The notes: generated by a model from the letters alone, not told the origin. A stretch of 64,000 nt of DNA from Clostridium swellfunianum (GCF_023656515.1 NZ_JAMOFV010000006.1:810336-874335); one strand, 5' to 3'. Positions 34,779-43,003 are shown, counted from the first letter of the stretch. Made by a program: numbers and translations.

Positions 34779-35720
34779 ATGGAGGAAAAGAAGGGCTTGT
34801 TTTTTGATATACAAAGCTATTCGGTTCATGATGGTCCTGGCTGCAGGACTACCTGTTTTATGTGCGGCTGTTATTTAGAGTGTGAGTGGTGTGCAAATCC
34901 TGAAAGCTGGCTGAACAAGCAAAAAATTATGTTTGCTGAGCCAAAGTGCAAGCATAGTCAAGGCTGTGTAAGGTGCCAACAGGTATGTCCTAAAAATGCT
35001 GTAAGCTTTAATGAGGCGGATAAGCTTGAAATAAACTGGAATGCCTGCAGAAGCTGCAGCACCTTTGAATGTGCAAAGGCCTGCTATAATGAGTCTTTAA
35101 GGATATGTGGAAAGTATTACACAGTAGACCAGCTAATGAAAATTTTAAGCAGGGACAGACAGTTTTGGGGTTCAAAAGGCGGAGTAACCTTTAGCGGAGG
35201 AGAGCCTTTTTATCAGAAGGATTTCCTGTTAGAAGCCTTAAAAAGATGCAAGGAGGCTTACATTAACACTGCTATTGAAACTACGGCTTTTATTGACACT
35301 GAGGTTTTCTTGGAAGCTATGGACTATATAGATTTTGCTTTTATTGATATAAAGCATATGGACAGAGAAAAGCATAAGGAGAAGACTGGTCAATTTAACG
35401 ATTTGATCCTTAAAAATATTGAGGCGCTAGTAAAGTCTAGCTGGAAGGGCAGACTTGTTTTAAGAATGCCTGTTATTTCGGGCTTCAATGACACAGAGGA
35501 AAATATTCTGGCTATAATAGCTTTTATGAAGAGGCTGGGACTTTTTGAAATTAACTTGCTTCCATTTCATAGAATGGGAGATTCAAAGTGGAATCAGCTT
35601 GGAAAAAAATATGCCTACAGCACTGAAGAAGCTACAGCTGCAGAAAAGCTTGAACAGCTGCAGGATATGTTTTTGGAAAAAAGAATTGCCTGTTATGTTG
35701 GAAATGAAACGGGCTTTTAA
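34779..35720 (+). CDS. hpdA: Glycyl radical enzyme activase for arylacetate decarboxylase
   Basis: A 313-residue radical SAM protein that installs the glycyl radical on HpdB. G-C-Y-L-E-C-E-W-C gives the C-x3-C-x2-C cluster of the family. A cysteine-rich insert (about 50-105) with C-V-R-C-Q-Q-V-C-P and C-R-S-C-S-T-F-E-C-A-K-A-C should carry extra [4Fe-4S] clusters, as in HpdA. F-S-G-G-E-P-F is the SAM motif. Of two close ATGs, 34779 is 8 nt from GGGGAGG and is preferred over 34773. It is the last gene of the hpd unit. Confidence 0.93.
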   Translation: MEEKKGLFFDIQSYSVHDGPGCRTTCFMCGCYLECEWCANPESWLNKQKIMFAEPKCKHSQGCVRCQQVCPKNAVSFNEADKLEINWNACRSCSTFECAKACYNESLRICGKYYTVDQLMKILSRDRQFWGSKGGVTFSGGEPFYQKDFLLEALKRCKEAYINTAIETTAFIDTEVFLEAMDYIDFAFIDIKHMDREKHKEKTGQFNDLILKNIEALVKSSWKGRLVLRMPVISGFNDTEENILAIIAFMKRLGLFEINLLPFHRMGDSKWNQLGKKYAYSTEEATAAEKLEQLQDMFLEKRIACYVGNETGF

Positions 35721-35726
35721 AAAACT

Positions 35727-35756
35727 GAAGCGGTGACAGCAATAATCACCGCTTCT
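35727..35756. terminator. Bidirectional terminator after hpdA
   Basis: GAAGCGGTGA and TCACCGCTTC pair across a 9-nt loop between two converging genes. Confidence 0.88.
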
Positions 35757-35757
35757 T

Positions 35758-36972
35758 CTATTCTATATTATTAGTATGTACAGCAAGCTCAATTCTAGCA
35801 ACATCCTGCCCATCCTCTAAAAAGAAGCAGTAGGTATTTTTACCGTCTGTAATTTCAAAGTTTGACCCAAACTCTGAGGAAATGGAATACATTACCGACA
35901 TAGGAAAAAACATTTCCTGAGGCTTTGAGTCTACTATTCCATTAAAGGTTAAGCCTTCATTAGTTAAAGCTGCTGTTCCATGACCAGCGTTTCTATATGG
36001 GCCTGTAAAGGCATCAGCCCGAGTAAGCTTTACAACCTTTGAGACTATTGAAAAATCAATAGCCTGCACAGTAGCTTTTGCTTTTTCTCTCTGCCATTTA
36101 AGCCACTTAACTGCATCTTCAAATATTACAGAGCTTTCAGCTTCAGGATTTAAAAAACCGTACTCATCCATTAAAGCAGCATTTCCGCAGAATTTGCAAT
36201 ACAATCTATTTTTATTAGACCTCATGGCTTTTTCTTTGCCGCAGCCCGGGCACTGATGAAGAATATTGTGTATGTTTTCAGCTATTTTTTTATGCTTAAA
36301 GCTTACTTTTTTAATCCTGTTCCATTGGTAGTCGTTATAGTAGATAGAGCTGCATACAGCAGAATGAATTTTTTCGATACTAAGTTCCTTAATCTGCTCT
36401 GCTGACAAAACTTCCTTTGTGTTAACCTCAATACACCCTCTGTGGGGAAAAGAAGTCCAACGTGGCTTTGACAGGTAAGCTCCATTAGAAACCACCGCTG
36501 CTACTGGAACCTTATACAGCTTAATAAGTTTTGCAATTGAATCGGAAATTGTGTATTGGCTGCCATCGGTGGAACGTCGTCCTTCAGGGTAAATAACAAG
36601 AATTCCTCCTATGGCTATTACTTTGTTCATCATTCGTACTGCCCTAGTATCTTTATAGGCTTGAACCTTGGGCACGATTCCTGCCAGTTTCAAAAGAGGC
36701 CTAAGTATGGGAATTCTAAAATAGTGGTTTGTACCAAGAATATTTACCTTGTGAGGATACATAGTGGCTGTAAGTATGAAAGGATCAAGTGCTGAAGGAT
36801 GATTTGCCAGCACTATATAAGGAGCCTTCATATTTTTTAAGGAACTATTGTCGATTTTGATTCTGTATTTTATTTTTAAAAATATATAAGAAAGCTTGGC
36901 AACCATGAAATACAGAATCCTATTTGGAGCATTGCCATAATCAAGTTTATTCATTTGCTTAGTTTCATTCAT
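35758..36972 (-). CDS. PlsC-family acyltransferase with C-terminal zinc-ribbon extension
   Basis: A 404-residue protein. The N-terminal half is a 1-acyl-glycerol-3-phosphate acyltransferase domain with N-H-P-S-A-L-D (the H-x4-D catalytic motif) and Y-P-E-G-R-R-S. The second half contains a zinc ribbon (C-P-G-C, then C-K-F-C-G at about residues 241-265) and a beta-rich tail of about 130 residues that I do not recognise. This is longer than classical PlsC (about 240). I chose the ATG at 36972, 8 nt after GGGGGA. It acts at the membrane, and the substrate could be lysophosphatidate or another lipid. Confidence 0.82.
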   Translation of the reverse strand: MNETKQMNKLDYGNAPNRILYFMVAKLSYIFLKIKYRIKIDNSSLKNMKAPYIVLANHPSALDPFILTATMYPHKVNILGTNHYFRIPILRPLLKLAGIVPKVQAYKDTRAVRMMNKVIAIGGILVIYPEGRRSTDGSQYTISDSIAKLIKLYKVPVAAVVSNGAYLSKPRWTSFPHRGCIEVNTKEVLSAEQIKELSIEKIHSAVCSSIYYNDYQWNRIKKVSFKHKKIAENIHNILHQCPGCGKEKAMRSNKNRLYCKFCGNAALMDEYGFLNPEAESSVIFEDAVKWLKWQREKAKATVQAIDFSIVSKVVKLTRADAFTGPYRNAGHGTAALTNEGLTFNGIVDSKPQEMFFPMSVMYSISSEFGSNFEITDGKNTYCFFLEDGQDVARIELAVHTNNIE

Positions 36973-37112
36973 AACTATGTCCCCCATATTATTACTAAGC
37001 TTAATTAAAGGTAATTAAGCTTTGCCTCTCCTTATTAGGATAGCTTACTATTTATGTTTACGCAATGCTTAGAACTATTAGCATTTCTTAAAAATAAAAA
37101 TTTAACTAACTA

Positions 37113-37142
37113 TTGAAGTAATGGTAAATGCTGTGATATAAT
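37113..37142 (+). promoter_or_regulatory. Strong extended -10 promoter for a predicted small RNA
   Basis: TTGAAG (37113) and TATAAT (37137) are 18 bp apart, with TG-A directly before the -10. No ORF with a ribosome site follows on this strand before a terminator at about 37211-37254. Confidence 0.65.
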
Positions 37143-37148
37143 AAATGA

Positions 37149-37254
37149 GTGAGCGGATTGCTTGACAGTGCAATTTAGCTTATGAACTTTTAAATAGTTT
37201 TACTAGAATAGGCAATAGGAAGCTTGGCGGAGCTACTTATTGCTTTCTTTTTTA
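37149..37254 (+). ncRNA. Predicted ~105-nt small RNA, antisense to the 3' end of the small membrane protein gene
   Basis: Transcription from the 37113 promoter would begin near 37149 and end at a hairpin (GCAATAGGAAGCT / AGCTACTTATTGC, 37212-37243) followed by TTTCTTTTTTATC. The last part runs antisense to the 3' end of the convergent 61-residue gene. No open frame with a ribosome site is present. The prediction rests on promoter and terminator only. Confidence 0.5.
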
Positions 37255-37418
37255 TCTAGGTTTAAGGTAATTTCAGAGGAAAATTCATCAGGCTTTATGC
37301 TTGTCTTGGATTGAAATAAAGCCTTCATTATCTCCTGCTTGTAGCAGAAGCCAAGCAGCATAGCAACAATTCCCAGCATTGTTACACAAAGAACAGCAAT
37401 AATAAAATTTAGATTCAC
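37233..37418 (-). CDS. Small single-span membrane protein (61 aa)
   Basis: The frame starts with GTG at 37418, 9 nt after AAGGAG. One transmembrane helix spans about residues 4-24 (F-I-I-A-V-L-C-V-T-M-L-G-I-V-A-M-L-L), followed by a polar, charged tail. I recognise no family. It lies upstream of and divergent from agrA and converges on a predicted small RNA, an arrangement that resembles type I toxin-antitoxin loci, though the length exceeds most such toxins. Confidence 0.6.
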   Translation of the reverse strand: MNLNFIIAVLCVTMLGIVAMLLGFCYKQEIMKALFQSKTSIKPDEFSSEITLNLDKKESNK

Positions 37419-37677
37419 AAGACCACACTCCTTTTATATTTTTATAAACAAGTGCAATCCGCTCACATTTTGAAGAGATTTGAAAAAAGGTATATGTTTG
37501 TAATTTAATTGTAGCACATATAGATTTTGGTATATTGAAAATTGCATAAAACTTCTAATTTTTGTCATCAAATATTTAGACAAGCTAATTTTGTTATAAA
37601 ATTTAGGAAGGTATTTCCAAATATTTGTAGAATATTTATATCCATGACAAATTTGTATAAAGGGGTATGGTGAATAT

Positions 37678-38442
37678 ATGTACAATATATTAGTTCTAGA
37701 AAATGATTGTATTCAGTTAAGAACCCTGTCGGAAATAATAAGGCAAGCGGGTGACATGTTCAATGTATATGAAGCTTCTAGTATTTCTGAGGCTTTTGAA
37801 ATAGCTGAGCAGGTGAGAATAGATCTTTTTTATATCGATATCAATTTAAATGAGGACTCTGGTCTTAATTTTGCTCTAGAAATGAGAAAGAAGGATAGGT
37901 ATAAGCTTACTTGGATAGTTTTCGTAACAATTTATAAGGATTATATGCTTTCTGCTTTTAAGAAAATCCATTGTTATGATTACATTCTAAAGCCTTACAA
38001 CAAGCAGTATATACAAAAGCTAACAAGGCTTCTGCTTTCAGAGGGTAAGGCTCAGGTAGCGGTAACAGCGGCCAGGGAAAAGTATATAATTGTTGATGTT
38101 AAGAATATACAGGTGAAAATTTATGTCAGCGAGATAATCTTCGTTGAGGTTTTTATAAGAACTTCAATTATTCATACTATAAATGGAGCTTTCACTATAA
38201 ATTACTTATCGCTAAAAAAGCTATATTCCATGATAAATGATGAAAATATAATTCAGAGTCACAGGTCTTTCCTTGTTAATACAAAATATATAAGCAAAAT
38301 AGAAAAGACTACTGATAAAACCTCCTATAAGATTTATTTTTACAATACCAGTGAAACTGCATTGCTAGGCTATAACTATAAAAAAGCTATTCTGGATAAA
38401 TTCAGCAATGGGCAAGGTGGGGAGATAATTGAGCGGTTATAA
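37678..38442 (+). CDS. agrA: LytTR-family response regulator, AgrA-like
   Basis: A 254-residue regulator: receiver domain (about 1-125; phospho-Asp54 in F-Y-I-D-I-N, Lys in L-K-P-Y) and a LytTR DNA-binding domain (about 140-240, with the family pattern S-H-R-S-F-L-V-N-T-K-Y-I). It should be phosphorylated by the AgrC-like kinase whose gene overlaps its 3' end by 14 nt, and then activate agrBD and target genes. The ATG has a TGGTGA and an AGGGG upstream. Convergent agrD and agrB complete the locus. Confidence 0.9.
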   Translation: MYNILVLENDCIQLRTLSEIIRQAGDMFNVYEASSISEAFEIAEQVRIDLFYIDINLNEDSGLNFALEMRKKDRYKLTWIVFVTIYKDYMLSAFKKIHCYDYILKPYNKQYIQKLTRLLLSEGKAQVAVTAAREKYIIVDVKNIQVKIYVSEIIFVEVFIRTSIIHTINGAFTINYLSLKKLYSMINDENIIQSHRSFLVNTKYISKIEKTTDKTSYKIYFYNTSETALLGYNYKKAILDKFSNGQGGEIIERL

Positions 38443-39694
38443 GATATTCATTCTTGCATTCCTTGAATTGGCAAGCTTTATGCTGCTTTGGAATATCTTT
38501 AATAAAAAATATGAAAACAGGCTGTTTAAAAGTACTGCAATAGTAGTGTGCGCTTCTATAGTTGTTGTTATAACAAGCCTCATTTATCCTCCAATACAGT
38601 TTTTCACTAACTATCTGTTTTTATTTTTGTCTATTAAGCTGGCTTTTAAAAAGAACATAAAGTATTTGCTGCTGGAATTTGGACTGGTATTATCTATCTT
38701 TGGAATAATGCAGCTTAGTTTAATAGTTTTAATTAGATTGCTCAGCCAAAGCTTTATGTCAAAAGACATATTTACAAACTATCTCATGGCAAACTTTATT
38801 TGCATGCTGCTTAGTCTAAGCGCTTACAAATTTACTTCTTATGGAAGACTCTTTATATTTTTTAAGCAGGAAAGCTCAAAAATATACTTTTTTTCTGTAA
38901 ACCTTCTTATTTATATATTTATAGCGAAATGGGTATGGAATTTTAAAAGACTTGAATTTCTAGACGAGATAGCTTTGTATCTTATCATACCTATAATTTT
39001 TATTCTGGCAAATCTGTTTTTTATGGAATATCATATGAAAAATAAAGAATTAAAGAAGTCTTTAGAAGAATATAGAAAATATTCTCCAGTTATTGCAGAG
39101 CTGCTGGAGGATGTACGAAGAAGGCAGCATGATTTTAAAAATCATCTAAATACTGTATACAGCCTTGTGCTTGTAGCTGATGAGCAAAATTTAAAAGAAG
39201 AGTTAACTAAATATATTGCTTCTCTAAATATGTCTTTGGAAAACATGGAGAAGATACTTCAGATAGACAATACTGTTGTAGCGGCTATTATATATAATAA
39301 AATAAATGAAGCTTCAAAGCATGATATTGAATTCAGCTATAACATTCAGGGGGAATGCCGCTTTCCTTTTAAGGATCATGAGCTTTCTGAGATTTTGAAC
39401 AATCTTTTGGACAATGCCTTTGAGGCGGCTGTAAATTTAGAAAAGGGTTGTAAGAAGGTATTTTTAAATTTAGGCTATTTTGAGGACAACTGTATTATAG
39501 AAATCGGCAACACAGGAAGCAGGGTTGAAGCAAAAGATATAGGGAAAATTTTTAATGCAGGCTATACAACAAAGGAAGGCGACAATAGAGGCTATGGACT
39601 TTACAACGTAAAAAAGATAGTTGAAGGCTGTAATGGCAAGGTTCAACTATCTTATGAAAACAACTATACAGTTTTCAGTATAAAATTAAAGTGA
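38429..39694 (+). CDS. agrC: AgrC-like quorum-sensing histidine kinase
   Basis: A 421-residue membrane kinase. The N-terminal 210 residues hold about six hydrophobic helices, as in peptide-sensing AgrC proteins. The dimerisation helix has R-R-R-Q-H-D-F-K-N-H-L-N with the phospho-histidine (HPK10 type), followed by an ATPase domain (E-I-L-N-N-L-L-D-N-A-F-E-A, G-Y-G-L-Y-N-V). The start is a TTG at 38429 behind GGGGAG, inside agrA. Its stop is only 2 nt from the agrD stop on the other strand. Confidence 0.9.
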   Translation: MSGYKIFILAFLELASFMLLWNIFNKKYENRLFKSTAIVVCASIVVVITSLIYPPIQFFTNYLFLFLSIKLAFKKNIKYLLLEFGLVLSIFGIMQLSLIVLIRLLSQSFMSKDIFTNYLMANFICMLLSLSAYKFTSYGRLFIFFKQESSKIYFFSVNLLIYIFIAKWVWNFKRLEFLDEIALYLIIPIIFILANLFFMEYHMKNKELKKSLEEYRKYSPVIAELLEDVRRRQHDFKNHLNTVYSLVLVADEQNLKEELTKYIASLNMSLENMEKILQIDNTVVAAIIYNKINEASKHDIEFSYNIQGECRFPFKDHELSEILNNLLDNAFEAAVNLEKGCKKVFLNLGYFEDNCIIEIGNTGSRVEAKDIGKIFNAGYTTKEGDNRGYGLYNVKKIVEGCNGKVQLSYENNYTVFSIKLK

Positions 39695-39696
39695 AA

Positions 39697-39840
39697 TTAG
39701 TCTTCTATTAAGCACTCAGGTATTTCTGGTTCTCCTAGAAATAGGAAGGAACCATAGAAGGGCAGCAGGAATGCACTCACTCCAAGGCATAGTGTGCAAG
39801 CTACATTTTTAGCTCTTAAGCTTTTCATTAATTTTCTCAT
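39697..39840 (-). CDS. agrD: AgrD-like cyclic autoinducer peptide precursor
   Basis: A 47-residue precursor. An amphipathic N-terminal leader (M-R-K-L-M-K-S-L-R-A-K-N-V-A) and hydrophobic middle are followed by Y-G-S-F-L-F-L and the charged recognition tail G-E-P-E-I-P-E. The tail matches the E/P-rich C-termini of clostridial AgrD. At the usual ring cysteine position there is a serine (Ser31), so AgrB cleavage after the leucine would give a five-residue lactone rather than thiolactone. AAGGAGG precedes the ATG. It lies 27 nt downstream of agrB on the same strand. Confidence 0.85.
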   Translation of the reverse strand: MRKLMKSLRAKNVACTLCLGVSAFLLPFYGSFLFLGEPEIPECLIED

Positions 39841-39867
39841 AATAAACCTCCTTAAGTTTGGAAAATT

Positions 39868-40431
39868 TTAATACTTTGCTTTTTTAACCAGCATAAGCTG
39901 TATATTTTGTACAATGATAGTGCTGAAGCCGCAGTTTACATAAGCTGGAGCTTCTAAGTACGACAAAATAACAATCCATAAAGCTGTAGATATGGCTGCA
40001 ATAAGCTTGTACTTCAGCTTTATTTTTTTGTCTTTTATAGGGCGTCTTACGCTGCATATTGGTGCCTTTACCAAGACTATAGCAAGACTTGCTATGCCGG
40101 AAAGCACATAGCAGACATAAGGAAGCCTTGGCATTAATGGCGCAGCTATGCTGGTAAAGGAAAACATCAGAACTGTTAAAAGCAGACAATTAAGAGCTCC
40201 CTTTACATGAACTCCTCCAGCAAACACCCTAATAGACATTAAGATTACAAGAGAAAAATAAAAGTAGCTTTGTCTATGTATAACACTAAAAAACAATAAT
40301 AGGAAAATAATTTTAAAGCCTTCACTTAAAATAACACTTAAGGCATACTGTATTTTAGCCCTATCTTTGGTGTTGTCATAAGCCTCGGTGCATATGAAGG
40401 AGGTAAGCTGCAAGGCTATTTTGTCTATCAT
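39868..40431 (-). CDS. agrB: AgrB-like autoinducer-processing membrane protease
   Basis: A 187-residue integral membrane cysteine protease that cleaves and cyclises AgrD. The catalytic pair appears as G-G-V-H-V-K-G-A-L-N-C (His and Cys seven apart), preceded by S-I-R-V-F-A. Four to six hydrophobic helices are visible. I chose the second ATG (40431), 9 nt after AGGTGG, over the one at 40455. It is transcribed with agrD and convergent with agrAC. Confidence 0.9.
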   Translation of the reverse strand: MIDKIALQLTSFICTEAYDNTKDRAKIQYALSVILSEGFKIIFLLLFFSVIHRQSYFYFSLVILMSIRVFAGGVHVKGALNCLLLTVLMFSFTSIAAPLMPRLPYVCYVLSGIASLAIVLVKAPICSVRRPIKDKKIKLKYKLIAAISTALWIVILSYLEAPAYVNCGFSTIIVQNIQLMLVKKAKY

Positions 40432-40549
40432 ATTAAAGAACCACCTAAAATTCATTTAAAGAAGCTTCTTTATATAAACATATGACTTGCAAAGTAAATT
40501 TAGTACAAGCCTTCTTAAAAATATTACTTTTTTAATTGACTTCCACATA

Positions 40550-40602
40550 TTGACTCAAAGAGGTTACAGGTGTAAACTAATCTTATAAGGTTACACCTGT
40601 AA
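40550..40602 (+). promoter_or_regulatory. blaI promoter with two BlaI-type operators
   Basis: TTGACT (40550) and TAAACT (40573) are 17 bp apart. Two dyads, TTACAGGTGTAA (40564-40575) and TTACACCTGTAA (40591-40602), overlap the -10 and the start region. TACA-N2-TGTA is the core recognised by BlaI/MecI repressors, so autoregulation is expected. Confidence 0.82.
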
Positions 40603-40622
40603 CCTAAAGGAGGTATAAGTAC

Positions 40623-40997
40623 ATGAACAAGCTTGCTTCAAAAATAACGGACTCAGAACTTGAAATAATGCGTGTATTGTGGGAGGCTGGGGGAGAGCTT
40701 CCCATTGCGGATATTAGAAAAACACTAGAGGAGAAAAGCAAATGGGAAACTTCAACGATTAAGACTCTTCTTAGAAGGCTTTGTGAGAAGGGCGCAGTTG
40801 AAGCTGTAAAAAAAGAAGTGTTCTATTACAGTCCTTTAGTAAGTGAAGCTGAATATAACGATTATATTACTCAAAGTTTGATTGATAAGCTATATAGCGG
40901 AAGTGTAAAAAATCTTGTGGCATCGCTTTTAGGTAGCAAAAAGCTTAAAGCTTCAGAGATAGAGGAGCTTAGAAGCATGTTTAAGGTAGGTGATTAG
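40623..40997 (+). CDS. blaI: BlaI/MecI-family transcriptional repressor
   Basis: A 124-residue winged-helix repressor starting I-T-D-S-E-L-E-I-M-R-V-L-W, which is the family signature. W-E-T-S-T-I-K-T-L-L-R-R-L is the recognition helix, and the C-terminal helices serve dimerisation. It represses until cleaved by a signalling M56 protease, whose gene follows after 1 nt. Two palindromic operators lie directly upstream. No beta-lactamase gene is nearby, so the regulon may concern cell-wall or other stress. Confidence 0.92.
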   Translation: MNKLASKITDSELEIMRVLWEAGGELPIADIRKTLEEKSKWETSTIKTLLRRLCEKGAVEAVKKEVFYYSPLVSEAEYNDYITQSLIDKLYSGSVKNLVASLLGSKKLKASEIEELRSMFKVGD

Positions 40998-40998
40998 C

Positions 40999-42945
40999 AT
41001 GAATGGCATTATTAAGCTTGTGCTATCACTTTCCTTGTCTGGAAGTATACTTGCAATGATTATTTTTGCTGCTAAACCCTTTATAAAGCACAGAATCTCA
41101 AAGGCTATACAATATTACCTATGGATTATTGTACTTTTTAGGTTGCTGCTGCCCTTTTCCTTTGAGCAAAGCCTAATGAACAAGGCTTTTTATGGTGAAA
41201 AAGTCTCATTGGAAATAAGCAGTAAAGGTTCAGCTCCTGAAATAGCAGTAATAAATGAAGGAGCTGCTGCAATTCAATCTAATGATAAAGAAAATTTCAC
41301 AGAAGTTTTAAATAAGGCAAGCATTTATGATTTGCGGACAATTTTAATCTTAATAAATTCTTACAGCGTACAATTGTGGCTTATTGGAGCAATAATTGTG
41401 TTTGGAATCAACTTATCCGGTTATGCAAGATTTTTAAGGTGCATAGAGAGATCAAATAAACCAGCAACCTTGGAAGAAAACAGGCTGCTCTCAGCCTTGT
41501 TTAGAGGACGTATGGATGTAAGACTAGCAAGAAATAGGTTAATTAAAACTCCAATGCTTATAGGGCTAAGAAAACCCTGTATCCTAATTCCAGATGAAAA
41601 TTTTGATGAAAAGCAGCTAAAAAATATTCTTTTGCATGAATTAACTCACTTCAGGAGGTTTGATATAGCAGTTAAATGTGTGACCATTGCTGCAGCATCC
41701 ATTCATTGGTTTAACCCATTGATGTATTTTATTAAAAGGGAGATTAACCATGCCTGCGAGCTAGCATGTGATGAGGCTGTAATAAAAAGTTTAAATTCTA
41801 AGGAAAAGCAAGCCTATGGAGAGACACTAATATCTATTGCTGCAGATAATAAATGCCCAAGTGGCTTATTTGGTGCTACTATGGCCGAAGATAAAAACAA
41901 GCTGAAGGATAGACTGGTTTCAATTATGAAGTACAGCGGTAAATCCAAATTTGCTGTGGGAATTTCTATATTTATATTGAGCCTTGTGATGGCAGGCTCA
42001 ATCTGCTTAGGTGCGGGAGTAGGGCATAAAAGGCAACCTGAAAGGCTATCTGCGGCTAGTTATAATTTAACGGAGATTTCTAAATATAAAACACCATATA
42101 TAGGCAACAACTCTAAGGTTTCTGCCATAGCTAACCTGATGCCCGCGCCAAACAGCTACTATAGGCAGAGATATATTTCAATGGATACGGATGAAAGGCC
42201 TTATAAGCTAAAGGTATACTATGAGTCAAAATATGGGACGTCAGATGACAGCAAAGGCTATACTATTGATCCTTTCAGCTCTGATTTTTCCATTATGCAA
42301 AAGAACGCTTTAGTTTTGTTTTGCATGATTGGTAACTTGGAGGAAGCAACCTTTTACTTCCGTGATTCTAATTCTGATGGAAAACTTGTTGAAGAGGCTT
42401 ATACTTCAGCTTTTACCTTTACAAAAGCCTCAATTGAAGAGAGCTTTGGAAGCATTTCCGATATTGAGAAAAATATAAAACTTCTTGAAAAGGCCTTGCT
42501 TTCTGATAAAGCCTATAAGCAGTCATTAGAAGCTTCAAAGGGAAATTTTACGGCGCTTGATAAATTGCCTAAGCATTATAATGCACCTGTTTCTTTAAGC
42601 AATGGGGATGTAGTATTTTATAAGGGTGAAACCTACAATTCACAAAAGCTTACAGCATTTTATGAAAGCTTTAAAAAAAGAAAGGCAGATACCAAGGAAA
42701 TGCAGAGAATAACAACCTATGCTAAAGGCAACGACGCTTTAATATACGATATAATTATTGATGGCTTAGAAGTAAAGCTATTAGTGGATTATACAAGGTC
42801 TGAACCAGGTACTGCTTCAAATAATGAGTTAAATGAATACAAAATAGCTGACATAACTAAGAATGAAAAAGAGGATAGCATCAGCTATTCAATAGTGACA
42901 GCAGATAATAAGGGCATGTTTACCTTTTCCGTTTATGATAAATAA
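40999..42945 (+). CDS. M56-family (BlaR1/MecR1-like) membrane metalloprotease sensor
   Basis: A 648-residue membrane protein. Helices at about 1-20, 32-48 and 110-130 surround the cytoplasmic zinc protease domain with H-E-L-T-H (213-217) and a downstream E-L-A-C-D-E-A. A fourth helix lies near 318-340. The outer domain of about 300 residues does not show the penicillin-binding S-x-x-K or K-T-G motifs of true BlaR1, so it probably senses something other than a beta-lactam. I chose the ATG at 40999, 7 nt after AAGGTAGGTG, over the GTG at 40990. Its likely target is BlaI. Confidence 0.88.
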   Translation: MNGIIKLVLSLSLSGSILAMIIFAAKPFIKHRISKAIQYYLWIIVLFRLLLPFSFEQSLMNKAFYGEKVSLEISSKGSAPEIAVINEGAAAIQSNDKENFTEVLNKASIYDLRTILILINSYSVQLWLIGAIIVFGINLSGYARFLRCIERSNKPATLEENRLLSALFRGRMDVRLARNRLIKTPMLIGLRKPCILIPDENFDEKQLKNILLHELTHFRRFDIAVKCVTIAAASIHWFNPLMYFIKREINHACELACDEAVIKSLNSKEKQAYGETLISIAADNKCPSGLFGATMAEDKNKLKDRLVSIMKYSGKSKFAVGISIFILSLVMAGSICLGAGVGHKRQPERLSAASYNLTEISKYKTPYIGNNSKVSAIANLMPAPNSYYRQRYISMDTDERPYKLKVYYESKYGTSDDSKGYTIDPFSSDFSIMQKNALVLFCMIGNLEEATFYFRDSNSDGKLVEEAYTSAFTFTKASIEESFGSISDIEKNIKLLEKALLSDKAYKQSLEASKGNFTALDKLPKHYNAPVSLSNGDVVFYKGETYNSQKLTAFYESFKKRKADTKEMQRITTYAKGNDALIYDIIIDGLEVKLLVDYTRSEPGTASNNELNEYKIADITKNEKEDSISYSIVTADNKGMFTFSVYDK

Positions 42946-42954
42946 AGTGCTTTA

Positions 42955-43000
42955 ATGCAAAAAAGGTGTTCTAAGTTTTTTAGAACACCTTTCGCATTTT
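42955..43000. terminator. Bidirectional terminator between the M56 gene and proS
   Basis: AAAAGGTGTTCTAA and TTAGAACACCTTT form a 12-13-bp stem, extended by TGC / GCA flanks and T-runs on either strand. Confidence 0.9.
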
Positions 43001-43003
43001 TGA

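Larger units (their letters stand above)
37149..37466. repeat. Pair of 13-bp inverted repeats GTGAGCGGATTGC flanking the small gene
   Basis: GTGAGCGGATTGC at 37149-37161 recurs as its exact complement at 37454-37466, so it lies at the predicted start of the small RNA and in the 5' leader of the convergent small gene. It may be a shared binding site or the ends of a 318-bp unit. Confidence 0.6.
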
